A DNA stretch of 32,877 bases from JADJWR01 sp964610575 (GTDB lineage Bacteria > Pseudomonadota > Gammaproteobacteria > Burkholderiales > Burkholderiaceae_F), in assembly GCA_964610575.1 (NCBI GenBank), contig CAZSYX010000031.1, forward strand, positions 1 through 32,877, given 5' to 3'. Positions 7,528-14,798 of the stretch are shown one piece after another. Under the pieces are notes generated by a model, which had not been told where the DNA came from, made no database searches, and saw only the letters and a list, made by a program, of their open reading frames with translations. Position 1 is the first letter of the stretch; each line of letters opens with the position of its first letter. The translations under genes and the position numbers were made by a program.

Positions 7528-8622
7528 ATGAACCCGTTGCTGAAGGAAATCCGCCACAACCCGATGCTCTGGCTGCTGGCCTTCGTGCCGGTGGTCTTTG
7601 CCGCAGCGAAGGTCAAGCCCGAAGCGCACACGCTGCTATTTGTGCTGTCGGTGCTCGCCATCGTGCCGCTGGCCGCGCTGCTCAGCCACGCCACCGAATC
7701 GGTGGCGGCCAAGACCGGCGACGCGGCAGGCGGATTGCTCAACGCCACGCTGGGCAACCTGACCGAGCTGGTGATCGCGCTCACCGCCCTGCGCGCCGGC
7801 GAGTACATGCTGGTCAAGGCGTCGATCGCCGGCGCGATCGTCACCAACACGCTGTTCATGCTCGGCGCGTCGTTCCTGCTCGGCGGGCTGAAGCACCACG
7901 TGCAGGAATACAACCGGGTCAGCGCACGCCTGCAGGCGGGCCTGCTGTTGCTGGCGACGGTGGCGCTGCTGATTCCTTCGGCGGTTGCCACGGCCGACTC
8001 GGCGACGAAGGCGATGTTCACGCAGCCGCTGAGCGTGGGCCTGGCGGTGCTGCTCATCGTCACCTACGGACTGGGCATGCTGTTCTCGCTCGGCACGCAC
8101 CGGGAGCTCTTTGCCAGCGCGGAACACGGCGAAGACGGCGAAACGCCGTGGCCGATCGGGCTCGCGCTGGCCACGCTGGCCGGCGTCACCGTGCTGGTGG
8201 CGCTGGTGAGCGAGATCTTCGTCGAGTCGGTGCAGAAAGCGGCAGAGACCTTCGGGATGACGCAGGCGTTCGTCGGCTTCATCGTGGTGGCGCTGGTGGG
8301 CGGCGCGGCGGAAATGGCCTCGGCGTTTTCCGGTGCGCGCAAGAACCGGCTGGACCTGAGCGTCGGCATTGCGCTCGGCAGTGCTTCGCAGATCGCGTTG
8401 TTCGTCGCGCCGGTGCTCGTGCTGCTCAGCTACTTCATCGGCCCGGCGCCGATGGACCTGCAGCTGTGGCCAGGCGCGGTCGTGATGATGCTGATCGCCA
8501 CGCTGACCGCGGCGTTCATCACGGTCGGCGGCCGGTCGGCCTGGTTCGTCGGCGTGCTGCTGCTGATGGTCTACCTGGTCTTCGCGATGACGCTGTATCT
8601 TCTGCCGCCGCAGGCGCATTGA
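7528..8622 (+). CDS. Calcium/proton (CAX-type) cation antiporter
   Basis: 364 aa with about 11 hydrophobic helices, so an inner-membrane protein. The two inverted alpha-repeats of the Ca2+:cation antiporter superfamily are visible: GNLTELVIALTALRAGE with Glu80 in the first half, and GGAAEMASAFSGARKNRLDL with Glu262, then GIALGSASQIALFVAP in the second. The two acidic residues are the expected ion-binding pair of CAX/ChaA proteins. A short acidic hydrophilic stretch (about 198-210, EHGEDGE) separates the halves, as in other CAX proteins. It probably exports Ca2+ (or Na+/K+) in exchange for protons. The ribosome site is weak (GAAG before ATG 7528). It heads the long same-strand series but is 154 bases from the next gene, so it may have its own transcript. 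Confidence 0.93.
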   Translation: MNPLLKEIRHNPMLWLLAFVPVVFAAAKVKPEAHTLLFVLSVLAIVPLAALLSHATESVAAKTGDAAGGLLNATLGNLTELVIALTALRAGEYMLVKASIAGAIVTNTLFMLGASFLLGGLKHHVQEYNRVSARLQAGLLLLATVALLIPSAVATADSATKAMFTQPLSVGLAVLLIVTYGLGMLFSLGTHRELFASAEHGEDGETPWPIGLALATLAGVTVLVALVSEIFVESVQKAAETFGMTQAFVGFIVVALVGGAAEMASAFSGARKNRLDLSVGIALGSASQIALFVAPVLVLLSYFIGPAPMDLQLWPGAVVMMLIATLTAAFITVGGRSAWFVGVLLLMVYLVFAMTLYLLPPQAH

Positions 8623-8776
8623 AAAGGCGCCGCGCTCAGTCATCGGCAGCGGCGCTCGCCGCGTTGGACGTGAGTGATGGCGCCGACTTGCAGATGGTGG
8701 GCCCGCGGCGCGCCGACGGAAGGCCCACTGCTTCGATTCAAGTGATGACGAACATCTGCCCTGAAGAGGTTCACCA

Positions 8777-11065
8777 ATGACCAACCGACCCCCGACCGCT
8801 TTCGAACCGATGCAGGCCTTCAGCGCCCCTGCCCAGCAGGCCATGGAATACTGGGTCGACGGCTGGCAGCGCACGATCCTGTTCTGGGACGTGTTGCGCC
8901 GTCGCAGCGGGATCTACTACGAGCAGCGCGCCAAGGCGGTGCCGAACGTGCTCAGCTTCGACGCCGAACTGGTGCTCGACGGCCGCACGTTCGACCGACC
9001 CGCAAATTACCTGCTGGTGCGGATCAAGCCGCCGGCCGGGGTGCGCATCGATCCGAAGAAACGCCCGTTCGTCGTGGTCGATCCGCGCGCCGGCCATGGT
9101 CCGGGGATCGGCGGCTTCAAGGCCGACAGTGAACTGGGCGTGGCGATGCGCGCCGGTCATCCCGCCTACTTCGTCGGCTTCACGCCCGAGCCGATGCCTG
9201 GGCAGACGATCGAAGACATCATGCGCGTCGAGGCGGTGTTTCTCGAGAAGGTCATCGAGCTGCACCCCGAGGCCGACGGCAAGCCCTGCGTGATCGGCAA
9301 CTGCCAGGCCGGCTGGGCGGTGATGATGCTCGCCGCGATCCGGCCGGAACTTTTCGGGCCGCTGATCATCCCCGGCTCGCCGCTGTCGTACTGGGCCGGC
9401 GTGGAGGGCGAGAACCCGATGCGCTACACCGGCGGCGTGCTCGGTGGCAGCTGGCTTACCGCCCTGACCGGCGACCTCGGCGCCGGCAAGTTCGACGGCG
9501 GCAACCTGGTCAGCAACTTCGAGAGCCTGAACCCCGCCAACACGTACTGGAGCAAGGACTTCAACCTGTGGTCGAAGGTCGACACCGAGGCCGAGCGCTT
9601 CCTGGAATTCGAGAAATGGTGGGGAGGCCACGTCAACCTCAACGCCGAGGAGATCCAGTGGATCGTCGATCAGCTGTTCATCGGCAACCGCCTGGCCACC
9701 GGCGAGATCGTCACCAGCGACGGCAAGCGGATCGACCTGCGCAACATCCGCTCGCCGATCCTGTGCTTCTGCTCCAAGGGCGACAACATCACCCCGCCGC
9801 AGCAGGCGCTGGGCTGGATCGTCGACCTGTACCAGAAAGACGACGACATCCGTGCCGGCGGGCAGACGATCATCTACGCGATCCACGAGAGCATCGGTCA
9901 CCTGGGCATCTTCGTCTCCGGCGGCGTGGCACGGAAGGAGCACGACGAGTTCGCCTCCAACATCGACCTGATCGACGTGCTGCCTCCCGGCCTGTACGAG
10001 GCGGTGATGACCCCGAAGTCGGGCGCTGCCGCCCACGCGGATCTGGTCGGCGGCGACTGGATCGTGCGCTTCGAACCGCGCACCCTGGCGCAACTGCGGG
10101 CGATCGTCCAGCCCAGTGACGAGAACGAGCGCCGCTTCGCCGCCGCGCGGCGGGTGTCGGAGATCAACCTCGGCCTGTATCGCACCGTGTTGCAGCCCTT
10201 CGTCCGGGCCTTCGCCAGCACGCAGTTCGCGCAGCAACTGCACGCGCTGAATCCGTCCGAGCTGCCCTTCCAGCTGTTCTCGGATCAGAACCCCCTGATG
10301 CAGCAGGTCGCCGAACTGGCCGAGCAGGTCCGCCAGTACCGGCAACCGGTCAAGCCGGACAACCCCCTGCTGCAGGTGCAGGCCAAGGTCTCGGAGGCGA
10401 TCGTCTCGACGCTCGAACGCTGGGGGCAGATGAAGGACCGCGGCTTCGAGCAGATCTTCCTCACTCTGTACGGCTCGCCGCTGCTGCAGGCCATGCTCGG
10501 CATGCGGGCCTCGGAGGAGCCGCCGCGCCGGCATCCCAGCCTCGAACCCGAGCGGATCGCCTTTATCCAGCAGCGGATCGCCGAGATCAAGGCGCGCGTC
10601 GGCGAGGGCGGCGCGCGCGAAGCGGCTATCCGCAGCCTGGTCTACATCGGCATGGCCGGGCCGGGCGTGGACGAACGCGCCTTCAACGAGTTGCGCCAGA
10701 TCCGCACCGAGCACGGCAGCCTGACGCTGCAGGAGTTCAAGCAGTTGCTGCGCGAGCAGTTTTTCGCCCTGCTGCTCGATCGCGACGCGGCGCTCGACGC
10801 GATCCCGGGGATGCTTCCCGCCGACGCGGCCACCCGCGCGCAGGTGCTCGGCAGGGTCCGGCGGGTGGTGTCCGCCGTCGGCGAGCCGAGCGGCGAGCGG
10901 GCCGAACGGCTGGCACAGGTCGAGAAGCTGTTCGGAGCCGCCGCTGCGGGTGGCAGAAGGACCAACCGGCTTGCGGCGCCGCGCCGGAACCGCAAGTCAG
11001 CGGCGAAGTCGCCAGCGCCGTCGCGGAAGGCTGCAAGCGTCCGGGCCAGGAAGAAAGCCGGATGA
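8777..11065 (+). CDS. DUF3141 protein: PHA-synthase-like alpha/beta hydrolase with basic C-terminal tail
   Basis: 762 aa, start ATG 8777 with GAAGAGG seven bases upstream. No signal peptide, so cytosolic. Residues about 75-390 form an alpha/beta-hydrolase core. The nucleophile elbow reads GNCQAGW with Cys176 in place of the usual Ser, as in PHA synthases. Asp336 in CSKGDNITPP and His375 in ESIGHLGIF complete a putative Cys-Asp-His triad. The opening segment (MQAFSAPAQQAMEYWVDGWQ) resembles the granule-associated start of PHA synthases and phasins. A helical C-terminal region (about 590-715) looks TerB-like, and the last 45 residues are Ala/Lys/Arg-rich (SAAKSPAPSRKAASVRARKK). DUF3141 proteins have no settled function that I know; synthesis, transfer or thiolysis of hydroxyacyl chains is inferred. 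The phosphotransacetylase gene follows after 24 bases. Confidence 0.9.
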   Translation: MTNRPPTAFEPMQAFSAPAQQAMEYWVDGWQRTILFWDVLRRRSGIYYEQRAKAVPNVLSFDAELVLDGRTFDRPANYLLVRIKPPAGVRIDPKKRPFVVVDPRAGHGPGIGGFKADSELGVAMRAGHPAYFVGFTPEPMPGQTIEDIMRVEAVFLEKVIELHPEADGKPCVIGNCQAGWAVMMLAAIRPELFGPLIIPGSPLSYWAGVEGENPMRYTGGVLGGSWLTALTGDLGAGKFDGGNLVSNFESLNPANTYWSKDFNLWSKVDTEAERFLEFEKWWGGHVNLNAEEIQWIVDQLFIGNRLATGEIVTSDGKRIDLRNIRSPILCFCSKGDNITPPQQALGWIVDLYQKDDDIRAGGQTIIYAIHESIGHLGIFVSGGVARKEHDEFASNIDLIDVLPPGLYEAVMTPKSGAAAHADLVGGDWIVRFEPRTLAQLRAIVQPSDENERRFAAARRVSEINLGLYRTVLQPFVRAFASTQFAQQLHALNPSELPFQLFSDQNPLMQQVAELAEQVRQYRQPVKPDNPLLQVQAKVSEAIVSTLERWGQMKDRGFEQIFLTLYGSPLLQAMLGMRASEEPPRRHPSLEPERIAFIQQRIAEIKARVGEGGAREAAIRSLVYIGMAGPGVDERAFNELRQIRTEHGSLTLQEFKQLLREQFFALLLDRDAALDAIPGMLPADAATRAQVLGRVRRVVSAVGEPSGERAERLAQVEKLFGAAAAGGRRTNRLAAPRRNRKSAAKSPAPSRKAASVRARKKAG

Positions 11066-11089
11066 GCACGATCTGAGACCGGAGTCCCG

Positions 11090-12031
11090 ATGAGCAAGCC
11101 CCACGAGAAGTACCAGCGGCTGATCGACTTCTGCAAGACGCTGCCGCCGACGCCGACCGCTGTTGCCCACCCCTGCGACGAGAGTTCGCTGCGCGGCGCC
11201 GTCGATGCCGCCAAGCTGGGCCTGATCGCGCCGATCCTGGTCGGCCCGCGCGCGCGCATCGAGGCAGTGGCTCGCGAGCACAAGATCGACATCGCGCCGT
11301 ACCCGATCGTCGATGCGCCGCACAGCCAGGCCTCCGCCGAGAAGGCGGTCGAACTGGTGCGCGAAGGCAAGGCCGAGGCATTGATGAAAGGCAGCCTGCA
11401 CACCGACGAGCTGATGGGCGCCGTGGTCCGGCGCGAGACCGGGCTGCGCACCGCGCGCCGGGTCAGCCATTGCTTCGTGATGGACGTGCCGAGCTACGAG
11501 CACACTCTGATCGTCACCGACGCGGCGGTCAACATCGCGCCGACCCTGGCCGACAAGGTCGACATCATCCAGAACGCGATCGACCTGGCGCACGCGCTGC
11601 GCTTTCCGGAAGTGCGGGTGGCCATCCTGTCGGCGATGGAGACCATCAACCCGCAGGTGCCCTCGACGGTGGAGGCCGGCGCGCTGTGCAAGATGGCCGA
11701 CCGCGGCCAGATCACCGGCGCAATCCTCGACGGGCCACTGGCGCTCGATAACGCGATCAGCCTCGAGTCGGTGGCGATCAAGAAGATCGACTCGCCGGTG
11801 GCCGGGCGCGCCAACGTGCTGGTGGTTCCCGATCTGGAGGCCGGCAACATGCTGGCCAAAAGCCTGTCGTTCCTCGCCGGCGCGGACGCCGCCGGCATCG
11901 TGCTCGGGGCGCGCGTGCCGATCATCCTGACCAGCCGCGCCGACTCGGTGATGGCGCGGCTCGCCTCCTGTGCGGTTGCGGTCATGGTCGCTGCCGCCCG
12001 GCGCGAGGCCAGCAGCAAGGCAGTGCTCTGA
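11090..12031 (+). CDS. Phosphate acetyl/butyryltransferase (PTA/PTB domain only)
   Basis: 313 aa, ATG 11090 preceded by GGAG. The whole protein is one PTA_PTB domain, which transfers acyl groups between CoA and phosphate. Recognisable parts are ALMKGSLHTDELM, the central IVTDAAVNIAPTLADK, and the C-terminal segment DLEAGNMLAKSLSFLAGADA with GIVLGARVPIILTSRAD. Many relatives are annotated as bifunctional enoyl-CoA hydratase/phosphate acetyltransferases, but the N-terminal MaoC hydratase domain is absent here. The order DUF3141-phosphotransacylase-FabI is familiar from other proteobacteria, where an acetate/propionate kinase often joins it. None lies in the 53 bases before fabI. Chain-length preference (acetyl, butyryl or 3-hydroxyacyl) cannot be told. 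It probably connects acyl-CoA pools to acyl-phosphate in the same pathway as its neighbours. Confidence 0.92.
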   Translation: MSKPHEKYQRLIDFCKTLPPTPTAVAHPCDESSLRGAVDAAKLGLIAPILVGPRARIEAVAREHKIDIAPYPIVDAPHSQASAEKAVELVREGKAEALMKGSLHTDELMGAVVRRETGLRTARRVSHCFVMDVPSYEHTLIVTDAAVNIAPTLADKVDIIQNAIDLAHALRFPEVRVAILSAMETINPQVPSTVEAGALCKMADRGQITGAILDGPLALDNAISLESVAIKKIDSPVAGRANVLVVPDLEAGNMLAKSLSFLAGADAAGIVLGARVPIILTSRADSVMARLASCAVAVMVAAARREASSKAVL

Positions 12032-12084
12032 CATGAACGGCCCCGCGCTCGGCGTGATCGAAAGGCACTGAAGGAGAAACCCGC

Positions 12085-12867
12085 ATGACGGTGGACATCC
12101 CGCGCCCGGTGCTCAAGGGCAGCAAGGCGCTGGTGGTCGGCGTCGCCAACGAGCATTCGATCGCCTACGGCTGCGCCCGGGCGTTCCGCGAGCTCGGCGC
12201 CGACCTGGCGATCACCTATCTGAACGAGAAGGCGCGACCGCACGTCGAGCCGCTGGCGCGCTCGCTGGAGGCGCCGCTGTTCCTGCCGCTGGACGTGAGC
12301 GCCGAAGGCGAACTGGAGGCGGTTTTCGAGGCGATCGCCCGGCAGTGGGGCCGGCTCGACATCCTCGTGCACTCGATCGCCTTCGCGCCGAAGGAAGACC
12401 TGCAGGGCGGCCTGCTCAACTGCTCGGCCGCCGGCTTTGCCAAGGCAATGGACGTGTCGTGCCACTCGTTCGTGCGCATGGCGCGGCTGGCCGCGCCGCT
12501 GATGACCGACGGCGGGACGATGTTCGCGATGAGCTACTACGGCGCCAACAAGGTGATTCCGACCTACAGCGTCATGGGCCCGGTCAAGGCGGCGCTCGAA
12601 TCGAGCTGCCGCTACCTCGCGTACGAACTGGGCGGCAAGGGCATTCGGGTGCACGCGATCTCGCCCGGCCCGCTGAAGACGCGCGCCGCCTCCGGCCTGA
12701 AGGATTTCGACCTGCTGCTCACCGAAGCGGCGCAGCGCGCACCGCTCGGAGAACTGGTCGACATAATGGACGTCGGCTTTACCTGCGCGTATCTTGCAAC
12801 GCCCTACGCGCGGCGGCTGTCCGGCGAAACGCTCTATGTCGACGGCGGCGTCAACATCATGGCGTAG
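12085..12867 (+). CDS. fabI: Enoyl-ACP reductase, FabI type
   Basis: 260 aa (E. coli FabI is 262). Start ATG 12085 with AAGGAG upstream. Atypical short-chain dehydrogenase features of FabI are clear: the nucleotide-binding VVGVANEHSIAYG (17-29), HSIAFAP (96-102), and the catalytic pair Tyr161-x6-Lys168 in TYSVMGPVKAALE, with the second conserved Tyr152 in SYYGA. SPGPLKTRAASGLKDFD forms the flexible substrate loop. The enzyme reduces trans-2-enoyl thioesters with NADH in fatty-acid elongation. Its place directly behind the DUF3141 and phosphotransacylase genes, away from fab genes, suggests a specialised or second copy working on operon-specific enoyl substrates. That is inferred; whether the genome has another FabI is unknown. 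Confidence 0.93.
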   Translation: MTVDIPRPVLKGSKALVVGVANEHSIAYGCARAFRELGADLAITYLNEKARPHVEPLARSLEAPLFLPLDVSAEGELEAVFEAIARQWGRLDILVHSIAFAPKEDLQGGLLNCSAAGFAKAMDVSCHSFVRMARLAAPLMTDGGTMFAMSYYGANKVIPTYSVMGPVKAALESSCRYLAYELGGKGIRVHAISPGPLKTRAASGLKDFDLLLTEAAQRAPLGELVDIMDVGFTCAYLATPYARRLSGETLYVDGGVNIMA

Positions 12868-12930
12868 GCGCCGGCGGAGCGCGACACGGACCCGGACCGG
12901 AATCGAATCGACCATATCGAGGCCTGCACA

Positions 12931-13578
12931 TTGAATACGCACCTTTCGACCAAGCGGACGCCGGGCAGGGCCGGCGGCGCGCGACGGTTGTCCGCGGTGA
13001 AGCGAGCGCCGGCAGCCATTGCCGGGGCGGCGGCACTCGCCCTGGCGACGCTGACCTTCTCGTCTGACGCGCACGCCTCGTTCCTGCCGCCCGAGCTGAT
13101 GGACAAGGCGGCGTTCGGGCTCGCCTGGTTCATTCTCGTCGTCGTTCCGATCGCCGGCATCGTGCTGTTCTGGATGGTGCACGTGCTGCCGGAGAAGATC
13201 GCCCACAAGCGCCATCATCCGCAGACCGACGCCATCAAGACGCTGTGCCTGCTGTCGCTGGTGTTCGGCGGCCTGCTGTGGCCGATCGCCTGGCTGTGGG
13301 CCTATACCAAGCCGGTCGGCTACCGGATGGCGTACGGGACCGAGAAGCACGACGACTACTTCCACGACATGGGAGAAAGGGCCCTGGCCGGACAACTGGA
13401 CCAGTTCGAACTCGATCACCTGCGCGAGGAACTCGACGCCCTGGCGGGCCGGGGTTCGCTGTCGGCGGAACTGAAGAAGTTGCGCCGGGACCTGGTCGCG
13501 GCGAAGCCCGCTGCTGCAACGCCCGCTGCCGTACCGGCGGCGCCCGTCGCCGCGCCGGCGCAGGCAGGGAGTGCCTGA
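12931..13578 (+). CDS. DUF3302 inner-membrane protein (YibI-like), partner of the HlyD protein
   Basis: 215 aa from a TTG at 12931, with GAGG eight bases upstream. A GTG near 12998 would give a shorter protein that opens directly on the signal-like helix, so the start is uncertain. A cleavable-looking helix (about 30-50, ending SSDAHAS) is followed by two membrane helices (about 60-85 and 105-130, the second with LLSLVFGGLLWPIAWLWAY) and YGTEKHDDYF. The C-terminus is a charged coiled-coil-like stretch ending in an Ala/Pro tail. This is the DUF3302/YibI layout. In E. coli yibI adjoins yibH (an HlyD protein), and here too the HlyD gene overlaps by one base (TGATG). The role is probably to assemble or stabilise the export complex; the biochemical function is unknown. 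Confidence 0.82.
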   Translation: MNTHLSTKRTPGRAGGARRLSAVKRAPAAIAGAAALALATLTFSSDAHASFLPPELMDKAAFGLAWFILVVVPIAGIVLFWMVHVLPEKIAHKRHHPQTDAIKTLCLLSLVFGGLLWPIAWLWAYTKPVGYRMAYGTEKHDDYFHDMGERALAGQLDQFELDHLREELDALAGRGSLSAELKKLRRDLVAAKPAAATPAAVPAAPVAAPAQAGSA

Positions 13579-14798
13579 TGGAAGCCCTGCTGATCGGCAT
13601 CTACGCGTTCTTCGTCTGGCTCATTTTCATCAAGTTCAAGTGGCTGCCGTGGAACACCACCTCGCAGGTCACCGTCGTCATCATCCCGATCGTCGCTTTG
13701 ACGGCGCTGATCCTGACGCTGAACGTGGTCGCGCCGTCGTCCAACGACGTGCGCGTCATCAAGTACGTGGTGCAGGTCATTCCGCAGGTGCGCGGGCGGG
13801 TGCTCGAGGTGCCGGTCGAGCCCAACCGGCTGGTCAAGAAGGGCGAACTGCTGTTCCGCATCGACCCGTCCCAGTATCAGATCGAACTCGCCGCCGCCAA
13901 GGCGAAGCTCGCCGCCGAGGAGGCCAAGCTGGCGCAGGCGAGCGCCGGGCTGGTCGATGCCTCGGCAGGCGCACGACAGTTGCAGGAACAGCTTAAGTCG
14001 GCCAGCGGTCAGGTTGCCGCGTTGCGGCCGAAGCTCGAGCTGGCGCGGCTGCGGGTCAAGCAGAACCGCGAACTGGTGGCCACCGGTGCCGGCGACCGCT
14101 TTGCACTCGAGCAGGCCGAGGCGAACCTCGTCGAACTCGAAGGTCAGTTGGCGACTGCCGTGGCCAACGAGGCGCAGGTCACACAGAAGATCTCGGGCCA
14201 GGTCAACGGCGAGCAGGCGTCGGTCGCCGCCGCGCGGGCGCAGGTCGCCACCGCCAAGGCGCAGGTGGACCTGAGCCGGGCCGATGTCGCCAACGCGCAG
14301 TGGAGCCTCGACCAGACCGCCGTCTATGCGCCCGCCAACGGCTACGCCGTCAACGTCCAGTTGCGTGCCGGCTCCTTCGTGACCGCGTTCCCGGTGGCGC
14401 CGGCGATGAGCTTCGTCGAAGAGGAGTACCAGGTCATCGCGTTCTACGCGCAGAACGAACTGCGGCTGGTCGAGCCCGGCAATCACGCCGAGTTCACGCT
14501 CAAGACGTACCCCGGGCGGGTGATCAAGGCGAAGGTCGATTCGATCGTCTGGGCGCAGGGCCAGGGCCAGGTGGTGCAGTCGGGCCAGCTGCCGACCACC
14601 GGCGCCATCCCGATCGTGCCGGGCCGCTTCCCGGTGAAACTCGATGTCGAGGCGCGCGACAAGGATCTGTTCCTCGCCGCCGGCGCGGTGGGCGCCGGTG
14701 CGATTTACACCGAACACGCGGCGGTGATCCACATCCTGCGCATGGTGATCCTGCGCATCGGCACGATCACCGACATCCTCGTGCTGAAGCTGCACTGA
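13578..14798 (+). CDS. HlyD-family membrane fusion (periplasmic adaptor) protein, YibH-like
   Basis: 406 aa. Two N-terminal hydrophobic segments (about 3-20 and 28-52) anchor it in the inner membrane. The first half-lipoyl/barrel-sandwich motif is VRGRVLEVPVEPNRLVKKGE. A long Ala/Gln/Lys-rich alpha-helical hairpin (about 100-240) follows, then the second half YAPANGYAVNVQLRAGSFV and a beta-barrel domain. Adaptors of this kind bridge an inner-membrane pump and an outer-membrane channel. Start and stop overlap the flanking genes by one base each (TGATG at both junctions), so DUF3302-HlyD-outer membrane factor is a tightly coupled operon. No MFS, RND or ABC pump gene is present; the unusually hydrophobic C-terminus (IHILRMVILRIGTITDI) is notable. 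Confidence 0.92.
   Translation: MEALLIGIYAFFVWLIFIKFKWLPWNTTSQVTVVIIPIVALTALILTLNVVAPSSNDVRVIKYVVQVIPQVRGRVLEVPVEPNRLVKKGELLFRIDPSQYQIELAAAKAKLAAEEAKLAQASAGLVDASAGARQLQEQLKSASGQVAALRPKLELARLRVKQNRELVATGAGDRFALEQAEANLVELEGQLATAVANEAQVTQKISGQVNGEQASVAAARAQVATAKAQVDLSRADVANAQWSLDQTAVYAPANGYAVNVQLRAGSFVTAFPVAPAMSFVEEEYQVIAFYAQNELRLVEPGNHAEFTLKTYPGRVIKAKVDSIVWAQGQGQVVQSGQLPTTGAIPIVPGRFPVKLDVEARDKDLFLAAGAVGAGAIYTEHAAVIHILRMVILRIGTITDILVLKLH

Noticed and set aside
8623..8776. GCGCCGC/GCGGCGC hairpin behind the exchanger as a terminator
   Set aside because: The loop is long and no T-tract follows; in this base composition such stems are frequent.
12033..12071. 12-codon mini-ORF between the phosphotransacylase and fabI as a leader peptide or acetate kinase scar
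   Set aside because: It has no ribosome site of its own, no matching kinase motif, and such short frames are common by chance.
12379..12399. FabI has Ala99 where E. coli FabI has Gly93, a position linked to triclosan resistance
   Set aside because: FabI proteins of S. aureus and Bacillus naturally read HSIAFA here and are still triclosan-sensitive, so the residue alone says nothing about resistance.
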